Assembly (NCBI RefSeq): GCF_002209535.1
Contig: NZ_NJIG01000008.1
Coordinates: 124,001-188,000 of the forward strand
Origin: Achromobacter marplatensis
GTDB taxonomy: Bacteria; Pseudomonadota; Gammaproteobacteria; Burkholderiales; Burkholderiaceae_B
Direction of reading: 5' to 3'
Length of the DNA: 64,000 nucleotides
The position numbers were made by a program, and so were the translations under genes. Shown here one piece after another: positions 62,727 to 64,000 of this stretch; position 1 is the first letter of the stretch; every line of letters begins with the position of its first letter. The notes under the pieces are model-generated. The model was not told where the DNA came from. It saw nothing but the letters and a program-made list of their open reading frames with translations, and made no database searches.

Positions 62727-63176
62727 ATGTTTGATTTCATCTCCATCGTCGTAACCATCGTTGCCCTGATTGCCTGGGCAATTCATCGCCAAAAGAAGCG
62801 GCATAACGCATTGTTGGCGAAGTTTCGCGAACACAACCAGCGACTTGGCACGTCCTTCCCCGAAGACAGTGTCGATAGCGAATTGATTCTTAGCGATAAG
62901 GACAAAAAGGTCGTCATTGCATTTGATCCCCAAACGCAAAAGCTCTGCATGGTGTCGGGGAAGAATGATCCGGGCGAGGTGCTCGATTTTTCTTATATTC
63001 GGCAATGGCAATTGAAATGGACCGAGGTTTCAGGCAACGGCGGGCTCGCGTTCAAGAATGTCCATTTCGCCTTTTCCACTAGCGACCTAAAGCGACCGCT
63101 GATCAATATCCCCGTGGCCGGTAAAGGGTATGGCGATACCTGGAATAGCCGCCTGGGGATTCTGATGGGCGCCTGA
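62727..63176 (+). CDS. hypothetical protein with N-terminal membrane anchor
   Basis: A 149-residue protein with one N-terminal hydrophobic segment (FDFISIVVTIVALIAWAIH), a basic stretch (RQKKRHNALLAKFREHNQR), and a soluble domain with charged and aromatic residues (ELILSDKDKKVVIAFDPQTQ, RQWQLKWTE). The start ATG 62727 is preferred over a TTG at 62700. Codon use is less GC-rich at third positions than the surrounding core genes. No family recognised. The PH-like beta-strand pattern of the soluble part is only an impression. Confidence 0.7.
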   Translation: MFDFISIVVTIVALIAWAIHRQKKRHNALLAKFREHNQRLGTSFPEDSVDSELILSDKDKKVVIAFDPQTQKLCMVSGKNDPGEVLDFSYIRQWQLKWTEVSGNGGLAFKNVHFAFSTSDLKRPLINIPVAGKGYGDTWNSRLGILMGA

Positions 63177-63204
63177 GCAATTTCAAGCTCACCGCCTTTC
63201 CCGA

Positions 63205-63576
63205 CTACCCGCCTTCGGCCTCCGGCGCCGGGCGGTTCGGGAATACGTTCAGCGACATGATTTCGCGTTCGTATTCCGTCATCAGCATGCCCACCAGGTG
63301 GCCATGCAGCAACCCGAAGCGGGTCCAGTTCAGCGGCTCGGTGCCCGGCAGCAGGTCCAGCAAAAGAAGTTGGCCGGTGCGTACCGTGCCCACGAAATAA
63401 GCCCGTTCGTCCAGGCCGCCCGCGGGTGGGGCATGATAGATCTTGACTGCCCGGCCGGTATCGTCCTTGCGCCACGCGCTGACGCCTCTTGCGGCGGCGT
63501 CATCGGTGCGCTTCAGATTATTCTGGATCGTCATCCAGAGGCCTTTGGCGTTCGGGGTATGTACAACAATCGTCAT
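63205..63576 (-). CDS. hypothetical protein
   Basis: A 123-residue cytoplasmic-looking protein of unknown function (begins MTIVVHTPNAKGLWMTIQNN). It has no signal or membrane segment; the middle has RAVKIYHAPPAGGLDERAYF and LLDLLPGTEPLNWTRFGLLH. It ends close to and convergent with the membrane-anchored gene before it. It is coded on the minus strand like the gene at 63671. No family recognised. Confidence 0.6.
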   Translation of the reverse strand: MTIVVHTPNAKGLWMTIQNNLKRTDDAAARGVSAWRKDDTGRAVKIYHAPPAGGLDERAYFVGTVRTGQLLLLDLLPGTEPLNWTRFGLLHGHLVGMLMTEYEREIMSLNVFPNRPAPEAEGG

Positions 63577-63670
63577 GGGCAGGTTTTTTCCGTGTTGGCG
63601 GGCAACATGGAATTTATCCAGAACCCTCCGAAAGCGACAAGCCCTGATTCGCCTCAGGCCGACCGTCTGA

Positions 63671-63907
63671 TCAGTTCTTCACCTTGACGCGATCGCGCCG
63701 CTTCTCGGTCCGGGGTTCCACATCGCGTCCCAATTGCACATCCATCAAGATCGCGGCGTGCACTTTTGCGCGGCTGGCTTCAATGCGATGCATGCACGAC
63801 CAGCCGCGTTCTGCCGCGACCGCCAGTTTTTTGTCCAACTCCGTGTGGCGGCGGCGTTTGTTTTCGGTCGACATGTTGCCGAGTTCTTGATCGGTGATTA
63901 AGCGCAT
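63671..63907 (-). CDS. small basic hypothetical protein
   Basis: A 78-residue charged protein (begins MRLITDQELGNMSTENKRRR) rich in Arg, Lys and Glu, probably mostly helical, without membrane segments. It is 94 bases upstream of the gene ending at 63205 on the same strand and may be co-transcribed. The function is unknown. The last 93 bases of the window (63908-64000) show only its upstream region. Confidence 0.5.
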   Translation of the reverse strand: MRLITDQELGNMSTENKRRRHTELDKKLAVAAERGWSCMHRIEASRAKVHAAILMDVQLGRDVEPRTEKRRDRVKVKN

Positions 63908-64000
63908 CTGAATTCCTTTTCAGTCGGGTTGTGTGATCGGGTGATCGCCTCTTTGCGGGTTTGCGTAAATGTGCGAATGCGCGGCGCGTAAATGCGGCGC

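Noticed and set aside
62199..64000. Confident call of an integrated genomic island at the tRNA
   Set aside because: No integrase and no repeat of the tRNA end is visible in the window, so only a tentative note is made.

Overview
The window reads as a stretch of high-GC betaproteobacterial chromosome, most likely Alcaligenaceae (Achromobacter/Bordetella type). The reasons are the protein sequences themselves, two Bug/TctC-type periplasmic binding proteins, several amino-acid ABC importers, a trifunctional PutA carrying a DNA-binding domain, and gene order such as ribF-ileS-lspA and dapC-dapD-dapE. Genus-level assignment is inference. Nearly all of the window is coding. No prophage, insertion sequence, CRISPR array, rRNA or origin is visible. 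One tRNA gene (Leu, anticodon UAG) lies near the right end.

Layout. 1-3.5 kb: pqiABC, a membrane-lipid transport system (pqiA is cut by the window edge). 3.7-7.5 kb: putA for proline catabolism. 7.8-12.6 kb: a complete liv-type branched-chain amino-acid importer (binding protein, two permeases, two ATPases). 12.7-16.9 kb: an acyl-CoA operon (Bug protein, crotonase, CaiB-type CoA-transferase) with a divergent GntR regulator. 16.9-18.9 kb: an MFS exporter/importer with a divergent TetR regulator and a striking operator. 19-22.7 kb: a small strongly expressed protein, mntH, an OsmC protein and a second LivK-like binding protein. 22.8-25.8 kb: ehuBCDA, an ectoine/hydroxyectoine importer. 25.9-30.2 kb: an old-yellow-enzyme, a dimeric dUTPase, and membrane proteins. 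30.2-36.6 kb: a little-studied cluster (TetR, M24-like protein; divergent IclR, peptidase E, DUF1177, AroM, Bug protein). 36.9-43.4 kb: core genes coaBC, lspA, ileS, ribF, purN. 43.5-50.5 kb: an RsmB/NOP-type RNA methyltransferase with a 99-bp tandem repeat in its N-terminus, a secreted protein, a desaturase, uvrD and chorismate mutase. 50.6-55.9 kb: a Fur-box-preceded fecI-fecR-TonB receptor-dihaem peroxidase locus. 56-62.2 kb: an ABC-F ATPase, prmB, dapE, dapD, dapC. 62.2-64 kb: tRNA-Leu followed by unrecognised small genes and a probable frameshifted remnant.

How the parts work together. Much of the window is nutrient uptake and catabolism: proline, branched-chain amino acids, ectoine, a carboxylate or acyl-CoA substrate, and a probable peptide-like substrate. 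Each has its own local regulator or operator. The most likely undescribed system is the IclR/PepE/DUF1177/AroM/Bug cluster with its divergent M24-like partner. The most unusual single gene is the RNA methyltransferase with an RG-rich repeat array. Two long imperfect inverted repeats (12661-12895 and 36680-36861) both sit between convergent genes.
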